In this document: positions 7,417 through 16,653 of the stretch, in pieces
Position numbering within the stretch: position 1 is the stretch's first letter
Layout: each line of letters starts with the position of its first letter
Source: an uncultured Muribaculaceae bacterium
GTDB lineage: Bacteria > Bacteroidota > Bacteroidia > Bacteroidales > Muribaculaceae
Length of the DNA: 36,632 nt
Assembly: GCA_910588035.1 (NCBI GenBank)
Contig: CAJUPY010000023.1
Coordinates: 1-36,632 of the forward strand
Direction of reading: 5' to 3'
The notes under the pieces: generated by a model
What the model saw: only the letters and a program-made list of their open reading frames with translations
Database searches by the model: none
Told to the model about the DNA's origin: nothing
Made by a program: the position numbers and the translations under genes

Positions 7417-8889
7417 TCAGAATTGAAAGTAGATGAACGGAGCGATCTCTTCTCCGGCAAACTCAACCACAAACTGAACTACAACCATGAAAACCAACAG
7501 TTTCACTGCCCACGGTGAATTGATGAAACTGTCGGCAAGGTTGTCGTAGAACCGCCGCGGCAGCGAGTGGCTGATGATGATCACAGTCATCATTATAACC
7601 CATACATATCTCACCTTTAGAAACGGAACGATGTGTGACGGTGAGAAGTTGCAGAAAATATTTTTGATTATCAAGACAGAGTCGGTCCATGAATCTGCCC
7701 TGAAAAAGACCCATAGAAGCGAGACATAGACAATGGTGAGCAACCACGATATAGCTGTGAACCAACGTTGACCGTCAAAATGTTTTGTCAGCGGGCGGCA
7801 CGCTTTGTTGACTGCCAAGCCTACGCCGTGCATTGCTCCCCAGAAAACAAATTTCCAGGCCGCACCGTGCCACAGTCCGCCGATCAGCATGGTCAGAAAA
7901 TTGTTCACATAGGTTCTGAACGTGCCTTGACGGTTGCCGCCGAGCGGAATGTAGAGATAATCGCGGAGCCATGTCGACAGCGAGATATGCCAGCGTCGCC
8001 AGAACTCGGTCAGTGATTTTGACTGATAGGGGAAATCGAAATTTATCGACAGGCGGAAGCCCATGATAAGGGCGATTCCGATAGCCATGTCTGAATATCC
8101 CGAGAAGTCGCAGTAGATCTGCATGGTGTAGCCTATCACCCCCATCAGCGATTCGAAACCGCTGTATCCGGTCGGTGTGGCGAAGATAAGATCATTGTAC
8201 TGCGAGATGTAGTCGGCTATGATCGCTTTCTTGATGATTCCGAGAATGATGAGCCAGAAACCTCCGAACACATCTTCGCGGGTCGCTCTGCGGTTTTCTC
8301 TGATTTGTGGAATGAAGTAATCGGCACGCACGATCGGTCCGGCAACGAGCGCGGGAAAAAAAGACAGGAAAAAGAGGTATTCGCCCCATGTCTCAGTCGG
8401 TTTGACCGATCCGCGATAAACGTCGACGATGTAGCTGATAGACTGGAATGTGTAGAACGATATACCGACAGGTAATATTATGTCGAGAGGTTGAAAATTG
8501 CCTTCGACCATTTGATTCCAGTTCCACAAAAAGAAGTTGGCATACTTGAAATAGCCGAGAACCGACAACGAGACTATTATCGAGGCGGTCACACACAGCC
8601 GTCGGCGATATGGCGTCGTGAGTTTGACAAGCAGTCTTGACAAAGACCAGTCGATGAGCGAGGTGGCAACCAGCAGCAGCAAAAAACAACCGCTTGATTT
8701 GTAGTAGAAGAAGAGGCTGAACGCAATGACAAACAGCGACATTTTGGTGTGGCTGTTCTTGATGAGGCCGTATATGGGAAGAAACAGCAGAAACAGTGCC
8801 CAGAACAATCCGCTTGAAAAGAGCATGGGCGACTGGGGTCTGTAGCTGAGTTGCTCGACAAGATTATTTAGAACCGTCGTTATGTCCAT
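7417..8889 (-). CDS. MBOAT family O-acyltransferase (AlgI-like)
   Basis: This 490-residue polytopic inner-membrane protein belongs to the membrane-bound O-acyltransferase family of the AlgI/DltB/PatA type. It has around ten hydrophobic segments. Conserved marks include LPVGISFYTFQSISYIVDVYRG, YCDFSGYSDMAIGI, FWRRWHISLSTWLRDYLYIPLGG and the catalytic region GGLWHGAAWKFVFWGAMHG with its two histidines. Such proteins pass acyl groups across the membrane for acetylation of exopolysaccharide, peptidoglycan or lipopolysaccharide. Its stop is next to rsgA's stop. The SGNH hydrolase gene ends three bases upstream, and MBOAT/SGNH pairs commonly form a transfer machine, so the two likely act together. 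The polymer modified cannot be told from sequence. Confidence 0.92.
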   Translation of the reverse strand: MDITTVLNNLVEQLSYRPQSPMLFSSGLFWALFLLFLPIYGLIKNSHTKMSLFVIAFSLFFYYKSSGCFLLLLVATSLIDWSLSRLLVKLTTPYRRRLCVTASIIVSLSVLGYFKYANFFLWNWNQMVEGNFQPLDIILPVGISFYTFQSISYIVDVYRGSVKPTETWGEYLFFLSFFPALVAGPIVRADYFIPQIRENRRATREDVFGGFWLIILGIIKKAIIADYISQYNDLIFATPTGYSGFESLMGVIGYTMQIYCDFSGYSDMAIGIALIMGFRLSINFDFPYQSKSLTEFWRRWHISLSTWLRDYLYIPLGGNRQGTFRTYVNNFLTMLIGGLWHGAAWKFVFWGAMHGVGLAVNKACRPLTKHFDGQRWFTAISWLLTIVYVSLLWVFFRADSWTDSVLIIKNIFCNFSPSHIVPFLKVRYVWVIMMTVIIISHSLPRRFYDNLADSFINSPWAVKLLVFMVVVQFVVEFAGEEIAPFIYFQF

Positions 8890-8892
8890 TGG

Positions 8893-9687
8893 TCATATTT
8901 CGCTTGGTTGGTGAACGAAGACGCGCTTGGGCCGGTCGGTCTTCTTTTGTGGCATCTCGAGTCTGATCGGATGATTGGAGTGGTCGGGCATCCACCTTAC
9001 CACGCTGTCAAGCCACACGATGGCACTTGCAGCTGTCGGGTGCGCGCCGTCTTTTCGACGGTCGAAGTGCATTCCGTCGCTTTTGAAGTAAGATCCCTCG
9101 GGTACTGATTCCCTGATCAGATCATTGATGCCTGTATCTTTTTTCCAGTTTGGCGGCCCGATCCACAGAAACGGAATATCACCGATTTCATTGACAATCT
9201 CGTTTACAAACGGTTTGCGTTTCTCTTTTATGTCACGAACCATAAGTTCGTTTGATCCGAGACAGATGAAGATGAATGTCGGATTGACGCGGTTGATGTA
9301 TTCTTGAAGTCTTTTGCTCTTGCCCCATGCCTCAGATGTTGAACTGTACCACACGACAGAGTACAATGTATGTCCCGATGAACTGGCATATGCCGCCAGT
9401 CGTGGTGACAGTCCGTCGAGCATGGAGTCGCCTATGAACAGCAATGTCTGTGTTGCCGTGTCGGTGGCTACGGGGAATGCCGGTGCAGGTTCATTAAACG
9501 CAGACTGAGACAGTGTGTCAGATTCAGCCTCGCTGACATCATGATCACACAGTATTGTTTCCGCCATTTTTGATGATTTCAACCTATGGCCGAAGATTGA
9601 CGGTTGGTTATCGAGGCTTGAAAACAGAAAAAACAGCGAGAAAGATACTGCCAGAAGCAGCCATAGTGAGATATAACTTTTTTTCAT
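8893..9687 (-). CDS. SGNH/GDSL hydrolase, probable partner of the MBOAT acyltransferase
   Basis: The 264-residue protein has an N-terminal membrane anchor (about residues 7-24) and a periplasmic SGNH domain. Block I is FIGDSML with Ser88, block III is CLGSNELM with Asn145, and block V is DGAHPT with Asp213 and His216, so the catalytic set is complete. About 50 low-complexity residues link anchor and domain. It fits the DUF459-like or PatB/AlgX-like group that completes acetyl transfer onto a cell-envelope glycan or removes acetyl groups. The gene is three bases upstream of the MBOAT gene and 30 bases downstream of folE, suggesting one leftward transcript. Direction of catalysis, esterase or transferase, is not resolved. 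Confidence 0.85.
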   Translation of the reverse strand: MKKSYISLWLLLAVSFSLFFLFSSLDNQPSIFGHRLKSSKMAETILCDHDVSEAESDTLSQSAFNEPAPAFPVATDTATQTLLFIGDSMLDGLSPRLAAYASSSGHTLYSVVWYSSTSEAWGKSKRLQEYINRVNPTFIFICLGSNELMVRDIKEKRKPFVNEIVNEIGDIPFLWIGPPNWKKDTGINDLIRESVPEGSYFKSDGMHFDRRKDGAHPTAASAIVWLDSVVRWMPDHSNHPIRLEMPQKKTDRPKRVFVHQPSEI

Positions 9688-9717
9688 GGAGTCACATGAT
9701 GCAGGTGTTGTGGTTGA

Positions 9718-10305
9718 TCACCTGTCTAATGCGGCGAGAAATTCCGCTCTGAGCTCGGGCGACTGCTCGAATAGTCCGGCATAATCGGTCGTGGTTGTCG
9801 ATGATTGCTGCTTCTCCACGCCGCGCATTTTCATGCACAGATGTTGTGCGTTGCATACAACCATGACGCCTTTGGCTCCGAGTGTCTCGAAAACTTCCCT
9901 GCATATTTCTGCGGTGAGCCGCTCCTGCACCTGAAGTCTTCGTGCATATACATTGACAAGACGGGCAAGTTTGCTTAGACCGACCATTTTGCCGTCGGGA
10001 ATATAACCGATGGAGACCGTGCCGAAAAACGGGAGTATATGATGTTCGCAAAATGAATAGAACTCAATGTCTTTGACAATTACCATCCGTGAGCCAGCAT
10101 GTTCAAATACCGCCTGGCATAGTGTTTCTGATGCGTCCTGACGATAACCTTGACATGCGTGGTAAAAAGCCTTGGCTGCCCTCATGGGGGTTTTTATGAG
10201 GCCTTCGCGATCGGGATTCTCGCCGATCAGTCTGATGATAGCTTCAAAATGCCCGGCAAGTTGGGAGATGGTTTGCTGTTCTGATTCAGATAGCTGTTGA
10301 TGCAT
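9718..10305 (-). CDS. folE: GTP cyclohydrolase I
   Basis: The 195-residue enzyme converts GTP to 7,8-dihydroneopterin triphosphate, the entry step for folate and related pterins. Zinc ligands are visible as Cys86 and His89 in FCEHHILPF, and Cys157 in CNAQHLCM. PDREGLIKTPMR at the start and VGLSKLARLV in the middle are family signatures. It is a full-length type IA enzyme. The SPOR-protein gene ends 14 bases upstream and the SGNH gene starts 30 bases downstream. I see no riboswitch-like structure in the short gap. Confidence 0.96.
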   Translation of the reverse strand: MHQQLSESEQQTISQLAGHFEAIIRLIGENPDREGLIKTPMRAAKAFYHACQGYRQDASETLCQAVFEHAGSRMVIVKDIEFYSFCEHHILPFFGTVSIGYIPDGKMVGLSKLARLVNVYARRLQVQERLTAEICREVFETLGAKGVMVVCNAQHLCMKMRGVEKQQSSTTTTDYAGLFEQSPELRAEFLAALDR

Positions 10306-10319
10306 TATCTCAAGAGGTT

Positions 10320-10826
10320 TTATTTAGCGACATTTATGCGGTCGCGGACAACTCTGATCTCGCGGCTGTAGGTCGGAAACTGGTTTTTTATCTCATCGGC
10401 TGCCTGCTCGGCATCGATGCGCGATTTGAAATCGCCGACACGCAGACGCCAATAGGGTGCGTCATAGGTCACATAAGTTCGATATTGCGGCATCGCATCG
10501 GCAATTGCCGCCGATTTTGTTTTCGCTTCTGACTGGGCAGTCCGTGCGTTGTTATCAGAGAAGACCTGCACTCTGAACCCCGCGATGCGCTGTTGGCGGT
10601 GGGTGCCCGTTATCTCAGGTTGTTCGGTTTTGTCTGTGGCCGGAGTCTCGGGTATGGCTGTAGGCGACTGTTGGCCGGCTTTGAGCCTGTCGGCGAGTCG
10701 GGCAGGTTGTATGACGGTTATGATGCTGTCGGCTGTGATTGTCTCGACAATGGACTGAGACATAGCCTGGACCGAAGCGGCGGCAACTACTGCTGTTGCC
10801 AATACAGTTGACCTGAGTCTGTTCAT
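10320..10826 (-). CDS. SPOR-domain periplasmic protein
   Basis: This 168-residue protein starts with a signal peptide (about residues 1-23, ending in ASVQAMSQ). A proline- and threonine-rich linker follows. The C-terminal SPOR domain spans about 82-160 (RIAGFRVQVFSDNN to YWRLRVGDF and the DAEQAADEI helix). SPOR domains bind peptidoglycan stripped of stem peptides, so the protein should sit at the division septum or another cell-wall remodelling site. It lies between tpiA, from which it is separated by a terminator hairpin, and folE, 14 bases downstream. No enzymatic domain is present. Confidence 0.88.
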   Translation of the reverse strand: MNRLRSTVLATAVVAAASVQAMSQSIVETITADSIITVIQPARLADRLKAGQQSPTAIPETPATDKTEQPEITGTHRQQRIAGFRVQVFSDNNARTAQSEAKTKSAAIADAMPQYRTYVTYDAPYWRLRVGDFKSRIDAEQAADEIKNQFPTYSREIRVVRDRINVAK

Positions 10827-10847
10827 AGTTCTGGTTGAGTAATAGAA

Positions 10848-10874
10848 AACCGCGGCCGGCCGGCAGCCGCGGTT
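10848..10874 (-). terminator. Intrinsic terminator after tpiA
   Basis: AACCGCGGC at 10848-10856 pairs with GCCGCGGTT at 10866-10874 around a nine-base GC-rich loop. Read on the minus strand, the hairpin is followed by TTTTCTATT. It lies between tpiA (ends 10897) and the SPOR gene (starts 10826). Confidence 0.8.
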
Positions 10875-10896
10875 CGATTATTGTCTAACGGTTTGT

Positions 10897-11652
10897 TCAG
10901 AATGCTGTCACAATGCCCATGAACGACTGTGCGTCAAGTGAAGCACCGCCAATCAGACCACCGTCAACGTTGGGTTTCGCGAAGAGTGCGGCCGCGTTGG
11001 TGGGTTTGCAGCTTCCGCCGTAGAGAATAGAAGTGTTTTCTGCTACCTCGTCGCCATATTTTTTAGCTATGACGCCACGGATGAACGCGTGCATTTCTTC
11101 TGCCTGATCGTCAGTGGCGGTTTTGCCGGTGCCGATGGCCCAGACAGGTTCGTAAGCGAGAATGATCTTGCCGAAGTCTTCTGCCGAAAGGTTGAAGAGG
11201 GCATCTTCGATCTGTTTCTTCACAACATCGAGATATGTTCCGTTCTCACGTTCTTCAAGAACCTCGCCGATGCAGAAAATCGGAGTCAGATTGTTTTCAA
11301 AAGCGAGAGAGACTTTTTCTTTGAGAGTCTCAGATGTCTCTCCATAGTACTGACGACGCTCAGAGTGACCAAGAATGACGTAAGTCGCGCCTGTCGAGGC
11401 AACCATAGAGGCAGAAACTTCGCCGGTATATGCACCTGATTTGTGGTCAGCGCAGTTTTCAGCACCAAGACCGAGGCGGTTGCTGTCGATGACTGCGTTG
11501 ATTGATGCCAGATGTGTGAAAGGAACGGCGATGATAACGTCACATTTGGGGGTGACGTTCTTGAGTGCCTCATTTACATCTTTTGCAAGACCCACTCCCT
11601 CGTTGAGGGTGGTGTTCATTTTCCAGTTGCCTGCAACAATTTTTTTTCTCAT
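10897..11652 (-). CDS. tpiA: Triosephosphate isomerase
   Basis: The 251-residue TIM-barrel enzyme interconverts dihydroxyacetone phosphate and glyceraldehyde 3-phosphate in glycolysis. Active-site residues are Asn9 and Lys11 (AGNWKMN), His96 (ILGHSERR) and Glu168 (AYEPVWAIGTG), and the phosphate-gripping loop ends with YGGS and GGLIGGASL. Length is normal and the sequence is complete. It has its own -7 box upstream and a terminator downstream, so it appears to be a single-gene unit although thiL ends only 97 bases upstream. Confidence 0.98.
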   Translation of the reverse strand: MRKKIVAGNWKMNTTLNEGVGLAKDVNEALKNVTPKCDVIIAVPFTHLASINAVIDSNRLGLGAENCADHKSGAYTGEVSASMVASTGATYVILGHSERRQYYGETSETLKEKVSLAFENNLTPIFCIGEVLEERENGTYLDVVKKQIEDALFNLSAEDFGKIILAYEPVWAIGTGKTATDDQAEEMHAFIRGVIAKKYGDEVAENTSILYGGSCKPTNAAALFAKPNVDGGLIGGASLDAQSFMGIVTAF

Positions 11653-11703
11653 AATGATTTAGAAATATGTATTGATTAGAACTTATAGCTTGTTTTCAGA
11701 CGG

Positions 11704-11711
11704 CAAAATTA
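11704..11711 (-). promoter_or_regulatory. -7 box of the tpiA promoter
   Basis: On the minus strand this reads TAATTTTG, an exact TAnnTTTG match. Transcription would start near 11698, giving a leader of about 45 bases. I could not find a good TTTG at -33; the nearest candidate (11745-11748) is too far away. Confidence 0.5.
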
Positions 11712-11749
11712 CAAAACTTTTATGAAATTGAGCCGCGTTTAAGTCAAAA

Positions 11750-12787
11750 TTACTGTTCTTTAAGGGGATTCCAGCCTTGTGCTTTGAGCGGAATCTCATT
11801 GCCATCGCGGGTTATGAGGGCGCAACCGAGGTCTTCACGTGTGATATAACCTATGACTTTGACACCCGGCACGGCGGCTATCTTGTCGTGGCAGTGAAGG
11901 GGCACGGTGAACAGCAGTTCATAGTCTTCGCCTCCGTTGAGCGCGGCTGTCACGAGATTCATGTTCAGCTCCTCGGCCATGAGGGCGGTCTGATAGTCAA
12001 TCGGAATGCGGTCTTCATAAACCCGGCAACCGGTTTGGCTTGCCTTGCAGATGTGGAGCAATTCCGACGACAGTCCGTCTGAAACGTCCATCATTGCCGT
12101 GGGAGTGATTCCGGCTTTTGCAAGTTCCTCGATGACATCGCGGCGGGCTTCGGGTTTAAGCTGACGCTCGACAATGTATTCCTTACCCTGGAAGTCGGGC
12201 CGGAAATCTTTCTGTCCGGCCGATGCGAACTTTTCTCTTTCGAGAAGCTGAAGACCCATGTATGCGGCTCCGAGATCTCCTGTCACACAGATCAGGTCTG
12301 TATCTTTGGCACCTGACCGGCTCACGATCTTGTCTGCAGGAGCATCGCCAATGGCGGTGATGCTGATGACAAGTCCCTGACGGCTTGAAGTGGTGTCGCC
12401 TCCGACGAGATCCACACCGTAGATTTCACATGCAAGCCTGATTCCGCTGTAGAGTTCCTCGATATGTTCAACTGCAAACCGTTTTGAGATGCCGAGCGAA
12501 ACAGTTATCTGGCGCGGTGTTCCGTTCATCGCATATATGTCGGAGAAATTGACGACGGCTGCTTTGTAGCCGAGGTGTTTTAACGGAACATAAGTGAGGT
12601 CGAAGTGAACCCCTTCGAGAAGAAGGTCGGTCGAGACAAGCACATCGGTGTCTTTGTAGCGCATGACGGCACAATCGTCACCGACGCCTCTGAGTGTTGA
12701 TTCGTTGTGGTTCTCAAGCCCTTTGGTGAGCCGGTCAATCAGTCCGAACTCACCTAAAGATGCTATTTCTGTCAAATTCTCACTCAT
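11750..12787 (-). CDS. thiL: Thiamine-monophosphate kinase
   Basis: This 345-residue enzyme phosphorylates thiamine monophosphate to the active cofactor thiamine diphosphate. Family motifs in order are GVGDDCAVM near residue 35, STDLLLEGVHFD, the LGYKAAVVNFSDIYAMNG region, LVGGDTTSSRQGLVISITAIG, and DVSDGLSSELLHI followed by NGGEDYELLFTV. The aspartates that hold ATP and magnesium are all present. The purine nucleoside phosphorylase gene ends four bases upstream, so the two are co-transcribed, perhaps translationally coupled. Confidence 0.95.
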   Translation of the reverse strand: MSENLTEIASLGEFGLIDRLTKGLENHNESTLRGVGDDCAVMRYKDTDVLVSTDLLLEGVHFDLTYVPLKHLGYKAAVVNFSDIYAMNGTPRQITVSLGISKRFAVEHIEELYSGIRLACEIYGVDLVGGDTTSSRQGLVISITAIGDAPADKIVSRSGAKDTDLICVTGDLGAAYMGLQLLEREKFASAGQKDFRPDFQGKEYIVERQLKPEARRDVIEELAKAGITPTAMMDVSDGLSSELLHICKASQTGCRVYEDRIPIDYQTALMAEELNMNLVTAALNGGEDYELLFTVPLHCHDKIAAVPGVKVIGYITREDLGCALITRDGNEIPLKAQGWNPLKEQ

Positions 12788-12791
12788 AGTC

Positions 12792-13607
12792 TCAGACCCG
12801 TTTGACCATTTCGGTAATCAGGGCGACAGTCGTCGGCTGGGCTTTGACGGCAGCCTGCTGTACTTCTTCGTGGCTCGGGGCAATCTTGATGTCCTTGCCT
12901 CCGAGGTCGGTAATGACAGAGATGCCGAAGACCTTCATTCCGGCATGGTTGGCGACAATGACTTCGGGGACTGTCGACATGCCGACCGCATCACCGCCGA
13001 TGATTCTGAAATATTCATATTCGGCAGGTGTCTCGAATGTCGGACCGGGAGTGCCGACATAAACGCCGTGCATGATTCTCATCTGACGTTCTTTTGCAAT
13101 CTCGTCGGCAAGTGCGATAAAGCGGTCGTCATATGCTTCGGTCATAGACGGAAAGCGGGTGCCGAGTTCTTCATAGTTGTGGCCTCGGAGCGGATTTTCA
13201 GGAAACAGATTGATGTGGTCGTCGATGACCATCACGTCGCCGACCATGAAATCTTTGTTCATGCCTCCGGCAGCGTTGCTGACAAAAAGGGTTTTGATGC
13301 CGAGATCACGCATCACTCTGACGGGGAAAGTCACCTGTTTCATGTCGTAGCCTTCATAGTAGTGGAAACGTCCCTGCATCGCCATGACACGTTTTCCCGA
13401 CATTGTTCCGAAAATCAGGTTTCCGCTGTGGCCTGCCACAGTTGAGATCGGGAAGTTGGGTATCTCGGCATATGGAATGAACTGTTTCTCTTCGATATAA
13501 TCGACTATGGGGCCGAGTCCGGTTCCGAGAATAATCGCTATTTCAGGCATTTTGCCGTCGATGCGTTCACGCAGAAAGTCTGCCGATTGCTTGATTTGTT
13601 CTAACAT
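12792..13607 (-). CDS. Purine-nucleoside phosphorylase (trimeric PNP type)
   Basis: The 271-residue enzyme cleaves purine nucleosides with phosphate for salvage. Signatures of the low-molecular-mass trimeric PNP family are clear: ILGTGLG near 27-33, VAGHSGNLIFG, FVSNAAGGMN, GDVMVIDDHINL, the GTPGPTFETPAEY segment, and GGDAVGMSTVPEVIVANHAG. The last includes the Met and the conserved Ser-Thr used in ribose contacts. It is complete at family length. thiL begins four bases downstream and lpxK ends 50 bases upstream. Commonly called punA or pnp; I leave the symbol empty because naming differs between species. Confidence 0.95.
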   Translation of the reverse strand: MLEQIKQSADFLRERIDGKMPEIAIILGTGLGPIVDYIEEKQFIPYAEIPNFPISTVAGHSGNLIFGTMSGKRVMAMQGRFHYYEGYDMKQVTFPVRVMRDLGIKTLFVSNAAGGMNKDFMVGDVMVIDDHINLFPENPLRGHNYEELGTRFPSMTEAYDDRFIALADEIAKERQMRIMHGVYVGTPGPTFETPAEYEYFRIIGGDAVGMSTVPEVIVANHAGMKVFGISVITDLGGKDIKIAPSHEEVQQAAVKAQPTTVALITEMVKRV

Positions 13608-13657
13608 GGTCTGGTATTCAGTGTTATCGGGTTTGATTTTATCGTTATAAACGTCAT

Positions 13658-14782
13658 TCAGACGTCATTTGTTTTTGATTTGCGTTCGACCGACAGGGTC
13701 GAGTTTCTGACAAGTGTCAGCAAGGTCTGGTCAAATGTCTCGCCATTTTGCGATTCAAATTCAACAACTATAGGAATAAAGAAAATGTAGGGTCTCAACT
13801 CAATCGGGAAGTAGGGGTTGTTGAGCAGTCTGACCGCATCTTTTTCTGTAGTGATGATGAATTTATTCGGTGCATCGATGCTTTTGAACCGTGAGGCTAT
13901 CATTTCGAGATCTTTACGGCTGAAGTTGTGGTGGTCGGGATAGACCTTCACTTTGACATTGGCACGGAAACGTTTCAGATAGTTGACAAACGGGCGGGGA
14001 TTGGCAATGCCCGGAATGGCCAGAATCGTAGTGTCAGCCCCGAGATAGGGCATGGATGGACGCGACATGGCGTCATTCGGAAACAACGGAACCGGCTCGC
14101 GGTAGACGAAACGAGAGAAAAACAGTTTCTGGTAGTGGAACAATTTGAGGTTGTTCTTGAAAATGCGGTACTCGAGTGGCTTGAGTTTTTCCGGACATTT
14201 CGTGACAACCACTATCTCTGCCCTCTCAAGTGCGTCGGCCGGTTCACGCAGACGTCCGTAAGGCATCAGGTGGTCGAAAAACGCCGGTCGGTTGAACTCT
14301 GTGAGAACAATTGAGACAGTCGGTTTGACATAACGGTGCTGATAGGCGTCGTCGAGAACAATAAGATCGATTTTATTGTCATCGGCAAGCATGCGTCTGA
14401 TTCCTTTACACCGGTCTTCACACACGGCGAAAAAAGTATCGTCGCCGGAATATTTGTGGAACATCTGGTAGGGTTCATCGCCAACGTCAAGAGGTGTCGA
14501 CCGGTCGGTTACAGGAATGTAGCCTTTTGTTGACCTGCGATATCCGCGGCTCAGCACTCCGACATGATAGCGTGTTTTAAGCAATCCGATTATGTATTCT
14601 GCATGCGGTGTCTTGCCTGTGCCACCGACAGCGATGTTGCCGACGACAATTACCGGTACCGGAAATATATGTTGTTTTAAAATGTGCCATTTGAACAAAA
14701 GATTCCTTAACTCCACCCCGATGCCAAACAGTTTGGAAAGAGGGTAGAGCACAAGTGTGGAAAGAATCTTGTTGCGTGCCAT
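13658..14782 (-). CDS. lpxK: Tetraacyldisaccharide 4'-kinase
   Basis: This 374-residue membrane-associated kinase adds the 4'-phosphate to lipid A precursor at the inner membrane. The Walker A region GNIAVGGTGKT is at residues 48-58, with a preceding hydrophobic N-terminal helix LVLYPLSKLFGIG. GVLSRGYRR, VGDEPYQM and IVLDDAYQHRYVK follow the LpxK pattern, and TTEKDAVRL lies near the end. It indicates a Gram-negative envelope with lipid A. sppA ends 17 bases upstream, making a tight pair; the PNP gene follows 50 bases downstream. Confidence 0.96.
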   Translation of the reverse strand: MARNKILSTLVLYPLSKLFGIGVELRNLLFKWHILKQHIFPVPVIVVGNIAVGGTGKTPHAEYIIGLLKTRYHVGVLSRGYRRSTKGYIPVTDRSTPLDVGDEPYQMFHKYSGDDTFFAVCEDRCKGIRRMLADDNKIDLIVLDDAYQHRYVKPTVSIVLTEFNRPAFFDHLMPYGRLREPADALERAEIVVVTKCPEKLKPLEYRIFKNNLKLFHYQKLFFSRFVYREPVPLFPNDAMSRPSMPYLGADTTILAIPGIANPRPFVNYLKRFRANVKVKVYPDHHNFSRKDLEMIASRFKSIDAPNKFIITTEKDAVRLLNNPYFPIELRPYIFFIPIVVEFESQNGETFDQTLLTLVRNSTLSVERKSKTNDV

Positions 14783-14799
14783 TGATCTGGTCGGAATTT

Positions 14800-16566
14800 T
14801 CAGTTCACAGTGATCGGTTCCATGCGTGCCTGCACCCGGTTCATGTTTGCGATCTTCTCGACACTGTTCAGCATCTGCCAGTCGTTTCCAAGCATGCGGG
14901 TAATCAATGACGATTTGAATTGGCTGTTCTCAAGTTCGTCGAGCCGATCCCAGAATGAGAGTTTAAGTTTGGGATATTCGGTTACGGTGTACTCGTCGCC
15001 AAAGTCAAGTTCGGCTGCCATAGCCTCAATCACGTCATTCAGGTTGCCGAGTTCGTCAACCAGCCCGATTTTGAGTGCGGTCTCACCGTCCCAGACGCGG
15101 CCTTCAGCGATTGCTTTAATCGAGTCGACAGGCATGTTCCTGCCTTGGGCACAGCGGCTTGTGAAAGTCTCGTAACCACGGTTGATCATTTTTTGCATCT
15201 GAGCCATCTGGAAGCCGCTGAACGGCTTTGTAATCGAGATGAAATCGGCGTTCTTGCCGGTTGCTACAACCGATTCGTGCACGCCGAGTTTGTCATTGAG
15301 CAATCCGTCGATGCATGGTATCATGCCGAATATGCCGATCGAACCGGTCAAGGTGACGGGCTGGGCATAGATGCGGTCTGCCCCACAAGAAATGTAATAG
15401 CCTCCTGAAGCGGCATAGTCACCCATTGAGACGTAGAACGGGCGTCCGGTCTCTTTATAGCGTTGGAGTGCCTCCCAGATCTGCTCAGAAGCAAATGCGC
15501 TGCCCCCTCCCGAGTTGACGCGCAAAACAAGTCCGTCATTGTCTTCATCGTCAATGATTGACTGAATCTGTTTGACAACTTCAGGTCCGACAATACCTTC
15601 CTTACCGGTGTCTACTATGTCGCCGAGGCAATAAAGCACCGCAATGTTGTTGTCGGTTGATGATGTATGGGGCATTGTTGTAGACGAGCAATATTCCACG
15701 GGAGTGACCAGTTTGAGTTCGTCACTTTTTTTGATGTCGGTTTTTTCTTTCAAAAGATCGATGACTTCGTGGCGATATTTGAGTGCCGTGACGACGTTGC
15801 TTCCGACGTATGACGCAGGGTCTTCTGTCACTATCAGGCTGTCGGCCCAATTGTTGACGGTGACAAAGTCGGTTGAACGGTTTGTCGCGATTGTTCCGGC
15901 CACATTTTTCCAGATCTGGTCAACGAACAGTTTCTGCTGCTCGCGGTTGGCTTCACTGATGTCGCTTAAAATGTATGGTTCTACGGCACTCTTGTATGTG
16001 CCTACTTTTATGATCTGCATCTTCACGCCGAGTTTGTCGAGAAGATCTTTGTAGAAATAGGTGCTGACGGCCATTCCGTGAATGTCGACCGCACCTACCG
16101 GGTTCACATAGATCTCGTCGGCTACCGAGGCGTTGAAGTAGTCACCCTGGGCGTAGCTGTCGCCGTAGGCAACGATCCATTTTCCACTTTCCTTGAACTT
16201 GTCAAGAGCTTGGCAGATGTCCAGTCTTGTGGCGATTCCGCCGGCAGACCCTGCTGCGTCAATGAAAATTCCGTCGATTTTGCTGTCATCGGCTGCAGAG
16301 CGTATCGCGGCTATCGTCTGATCAACCGGAATTGTGGTTTGTGCGCGGTCGAGCAGTTCTTCAAACACATCTGCGGGAACCTGTCGGTCGCTCATCATTC
16401 CTTCGAGATTGAGATACAAAATTGAGTGTTTCTCGATGTCGGTTGTGTTCTCTCCCTTGATTGCGGCCACGACGCCGAACATGATCAGCGAGAGAAACAT
16501 CAGGCCGAACGAAATCCACAGGCCGGTGATGGTGCCAAGCACCGTGATGAAAAATCGTTTAAGCAT
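14800..16566 (-). CDS. sppA: Signal peptide peptidase SppA, 67K type
   Basis: The 588-residue protein is a membrane-anchored serine protease that degrades cleaved signal peptides. One N-terminal transmembrane segment spans about residues 8-35. It has the duplicated crotonase-like layout of long SppA: the N-terminal half carries the catalytic lysine Lys192 (VGTYKSAVEP), the C-terminal half carries the nucleophile Ser387 (GDYAASGGYY), with VNSGGGSAFASE near 350-361 and LTGSIGIFG near 406-414. Both catalytic residues are present. It has a full -33/-7 promoter and heads a run with lpxK, the PNP gene and thiL. Confidence 0.96.
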   Translation of the reverse strand: MLKRFFITVLGTITGLWISFGLMFLSLIMFGVVAAIKGENTTDIEKHSILYLNLEGMMSDRQVPADVFEELLDRAQTTIPVDQTIAAIRSAADDSKIDGIFIDAAGSAGGIATRLDICQALDKFKESGKWIVAYGDSYAQGDYFNASVADEIYVNPVGAVDIHGMAVSTYFYKDLLDKLGVKMQIIKVGTYKSAVEPYILSDISEANREQQKLFVDQIWKNVAGTIATNRSTDFVTVNNWADSLIVTEDPASYVGSNVVTALKYRHEVIDLLKEKTDIKKSDELKLVTPVEYCSSTTMPHTSSTDNNIAVLYCLGDIVDTGKEGIVGPEVVKQIQSIIDDEDNDGLVLRVNSGGGSAFASEQIWEALQRYKETGRPFYVSMGDYAASGGYYISCGADRIYAQPVTLTGSIGIFGMIPCIDGLLNDKLGVHESVVATGKNADFISITKPFSGFQMAQMQKMINRGYETFTSRCAQGRNMPVDSIKAIAEGRVWDGETALKIGLVDELGNLNDVIEAMAAELDFGDEYTVTEYPKLKLSFWDRLDELENSQFKSSLITRMLGNDWQMLNSVEKIANMNRVQARMEPITVN

Positions 16567-16653
16567 TGTAGTTTTCTTTATGTCTTTTTTATTGTATTCG
16601 TGAATAATCGTTAGTAACAGATGAATATCTGCCGGGTATAGGCAAGGATTTTA

